64,000 bases of DNA from positions 164,234,075-164,298,074 of the forward strand of contig BTPG01000002.1 in NCBI GenBank assembly GCA_036245525.1, given 5' to 3'. The notes under the pieces were generated by a model. That model was not told the origin of the DNA, did no database searches, and saw only the letters and a list, made by a program, of their open reading frames with translations. Of the stretch, positions 62,268 to 64,000 are shown in pieces (position 1 is the stretch's first letter; each line of letters opens with the position of its first letter). The stretch is from Semisulcospira habei (Eukaryota > Mollusca > Gastropoda > Semisulcospiridae). The translations under genes and the position numbers were made by a program.

Positions 62268-62313
62268 TTTAACCACTTGACTGCTGCTGAAGATACCGCC
62301 CGCTGCACAGAAA
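62268..62313. repeat. Family F left half
   Basis: TTAACCACTTGACTGCTGCT then GAAGATACCGCCCG; no right half. It follows the end of the A element at about 62267 almost directly. Confidence 0.7.
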
Positions 62314-62984
62314 AGACTTGCACTCTATAACATGTTTGTTGAAAGGTCCTGGCATATCAAAGTGGCGCAGCTGCAGTGCGCCAAAATTGACCAGTGTTCA
62401 GATCGTACTCCATGGGCAATAGGTCATGTTACATACTTAAATGAGGCAGGTGAGGCAATAAGAGGACCGGTGTATAATTTTCTCTTTTTTTTCTTTTTTT
62501 GGCCTTCTTTGGCATTTTGTACAGAGGCAGCATGCTGGAATTTGCTTCAAATCTCGGAGACATGTTTGGTGCTTTGATTCATACCAGCCTTGGCTTAACC
62601 AGCGGACTTTTTTTGGCCTAGTTTGCTCGGAATTGCCAAGCGGATGGTGATTTGAGGTGTGTACCAATTTTGGCTGCGCTTGGATGTCGGGTTGGTACAG
62701 AATCATGTTGATATCCAGGAAATGAGACTGGTGATGTCCTTTTTTTTTTTTTAATTTTGTGCATGGCAAATGTGCAGCAAGTGGGCGGTAGTGTTGTTTA
62801 GGGGATTGAAAAATTAGGGGATGATTGGGACAGACTAAGGCCAGGGCATCTTAACAGATGGGACTGCAGGGGATGCCGCCCACTGTGTGCTTTGGCCAAT
62901 AGCTCTCCCTGTCCGACATAACCCAGCGCCGTCCATTATCACTACGGTACCGCGGACGATAAACCGTCCCCAAACCAAGCAAAT
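62314..62984. other. Unassigned stretch
   Basis: T-runs at 62483-62500 and 62739-62751. No gene or repeat family recognised. Confidence 0.45.
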
Positions 62985-63066
62985 GACGATGGCGTTGGGC
63001 GGAAAAGACTCGTCGTTATGCGCCTTTTCCGCCGAGCGGTATCGTCAGTAGCAGTCAAGGGGTTAA
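62985..63066. mobile_element. Family F foldback, left end eroded
   Basis: GGGCGGAAAAGACTCGTCGT / GCGCCTTTTCCGCCGAGCGG, then TCGTCAGTAGCAGTCAAGGGGTTAA at the right end. Confidence 0.82.
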
Positions 63067-63179
63067 GCTGATGTACGACGTCATGTAAACTGACCAAGGC
63101 GATGGACTGAACTGACTGACCGGGGTAACTTAGTTTTGAGTTGAGCAGGGCCCCAGCACCAAGGACTGGCAATAATCAC

Positions 63180-63244
63180 TCAAGGGAAGTGCCTGATTAG
63201 CTTGGCGCCTGTTAGGCGCCAAGCTAATCAGGCACTACCCTTGA
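63180..63244. repeat. Family B hairpin, truncated flanks
   Basis: TCAAGGGAAGTGCCTGATTA / TAATCAGGCACTACCCTTGA around GCTTGGCGCCTGTTAGGCGC. Confidence 0.85.
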
Positions 63245-63383
63245 TCTGTCACGGTCCATCCATCTCCTACTTAACGTCCTTGCCAGTAGAACTGGAAAGA
63301 GTTATACGTAGACGTCGGCTGTTTGTTGGTCGACATCACAACTGGTGCGCATCTCTCTTGGCTTGACTTCGCGAACGAAGATT

Positions 63384-64000
63384 CTATAGGGCTTGCCCAC
63401 GTCGTCTGCAGGCATTTTCGTGGCTGCGGAGGCCAATCCGGGACAGGCAGGTTCGACCGCAGTGGCTGCAGGGGAAGGTCTGGTCAGGGTTCTGAGTTAC
63501 GACAACTCTGTTTTTTTTTTCCTTCTGAGCTGCTTGTCCTTAAGGTTAGCTCTGCGAGAGTCCTCAAAGGAGACGGCTGCCTTGTGAATGGTGGAGCGCC
63601 AGGTGTCACGGTCCGCAGCAAGCGAAGACCACTGGCGGTGGTCGATTTGGCAGGCACTAAGTGACTTCTTGAGACCGTCTTTGTATCTCTTCTTTGGTGC
63701 CCCTCTGTCTCGGTGTCCAGTGGCGAGCTCGCCGAACAGAGTGATCTTGGGTAGGCGATGATCCTCCATCCTGGAGACGTGCCCCGCCCAGCGAAGCTGT
63801 GTCCGCAGCAGCAAAGCCTCGATGCTCACAGTTTCCGCCTGTTCAAGGACCTCGACGTTGGTGACATAGTCACTCCAGTGAATGCTGAGGATGGTACGCA
63901 GGCAGCGCTGGTGAAAGCGTTCGAGGAGTCGTAGTTGGCTGCGGTAGAGGGCCCAGGACTCGGAACCGTACAGCAGGGTGGTGAGGACGACAGCTCTGTA
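63384..64000 (-). pseudogene. 3' end of a second LINE family, running off the right edge
   Basis: Minus-strand frame, open from the window edge, encoding the end of a reverse transcriptase: a LLYGSESWALYRSQLRLLE segment, then RCLRTILSIHWSDYVTN, LRWAGHVSRMEDHRLPK, and RDRGAPKKRYKD. These are conserved C-terminal landmarks of a LINE group distinct from the 44-kb element. In the frame that continues after a 10-base T-run (A-run in sense, 63511-63520) there is a zinc-finger-like CSHC...H...C (C-x2-C-x12-H-x3-C), ending at a stop at 63384-63386. The frame change at the A-run suggests a decayed copy or a sequencing slip. Confidence 0.85.

Noticed and set aside
1..64000. CRISPR array or bacterial REP/terminator hairpins
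   Set aside because: Repeats are dispersed palindromes without regular unique spacers, and LINEs, SINEs and microsatellites show a eukaryotic genome.

Overview
This is eukaryotic, intergenic-type DNA. The most likely source is a mollusc, probably a gastropod, inferred from the style of the LINE proteins and from a tRNA-derived SINE ending in a GACGTTAAACCC-type tail. I could not search databases, so the taxon is an inference. I see no convincing host protein-coding gene. There is no rRNA gene, no intact tRNA gene, no CRISPR array and no operon-like arrangement.

The window is dominated by short foldback (palindromic) elements. I separate at least six families (A, B, D, E, F, G) that sit between TTAA (or TTAA-like) tetranucleotides and share an outermost motif of the form TTAA-CYC-NTT...AAN-GRG-TTAA. 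This is the layout expected of non-autonomous piggyBac-superfamily MITEs, though no piggyBac transposase is present. Family A has a ~66-bp hairpin with the arm motif GAGGCATAGATCCTCATGAG and about 65 full, partial or decayed copies. Family B has a ~95-bp hairpin (arm motif CGACCATGATAGTTCAAGGG) and about 18 copies. Families D, E, F and G have three to seven copies each. Further palindromic families without a clear TTAA are C (GTGCTGGTCTGTGATTTTGG), H, I, J, K, L, P and Q. Within single copies of A and B the two arms share substitutions not seen in other copies, so arm symmetry is maintained while sequence drifts. One copy at 49030-49146 preserves what looks like the footprint of a template switch that could do this. 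Several elements abut and share one TTAA (5561, 11874, 17079, 41796).

The only long coding potential is retrotransposon-derived. A full-length non-LTR element lies at 44471-47772, flanked by a 13-bp target-site duplication. It encodes an AP-type endonuclease and a reverse transcriptase split by a one-base shift in a C-run near 46190-46197. A nearly identical 5'-truncated copy sits at 3264-3779. A second LINE family enters from the right edge on the minus strand (63384-64000).

Layout: 1-7 kb has SINE, LINE fragment, and B, D, E, L and H hairpins. 7-35 kb has dense A, B, C, E and F elements with CA/GT microsatellites and a 19-bp minisatellite at 23.4 kb. 36-41 kb is sparser, with a possible decayed 1.9-kb element bounded by GGATCCAGGGG-type ends. 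41.5-43 kb has a cluster of B, D and A plus a tandem array and a 536-bp foldback. 44-48 kb is the LINE. 48-64 kb is again A/B/F-rich, with a 76-bp perfect inverted repeat pair at 59.3/60.0 kb and the second LINE at the end.
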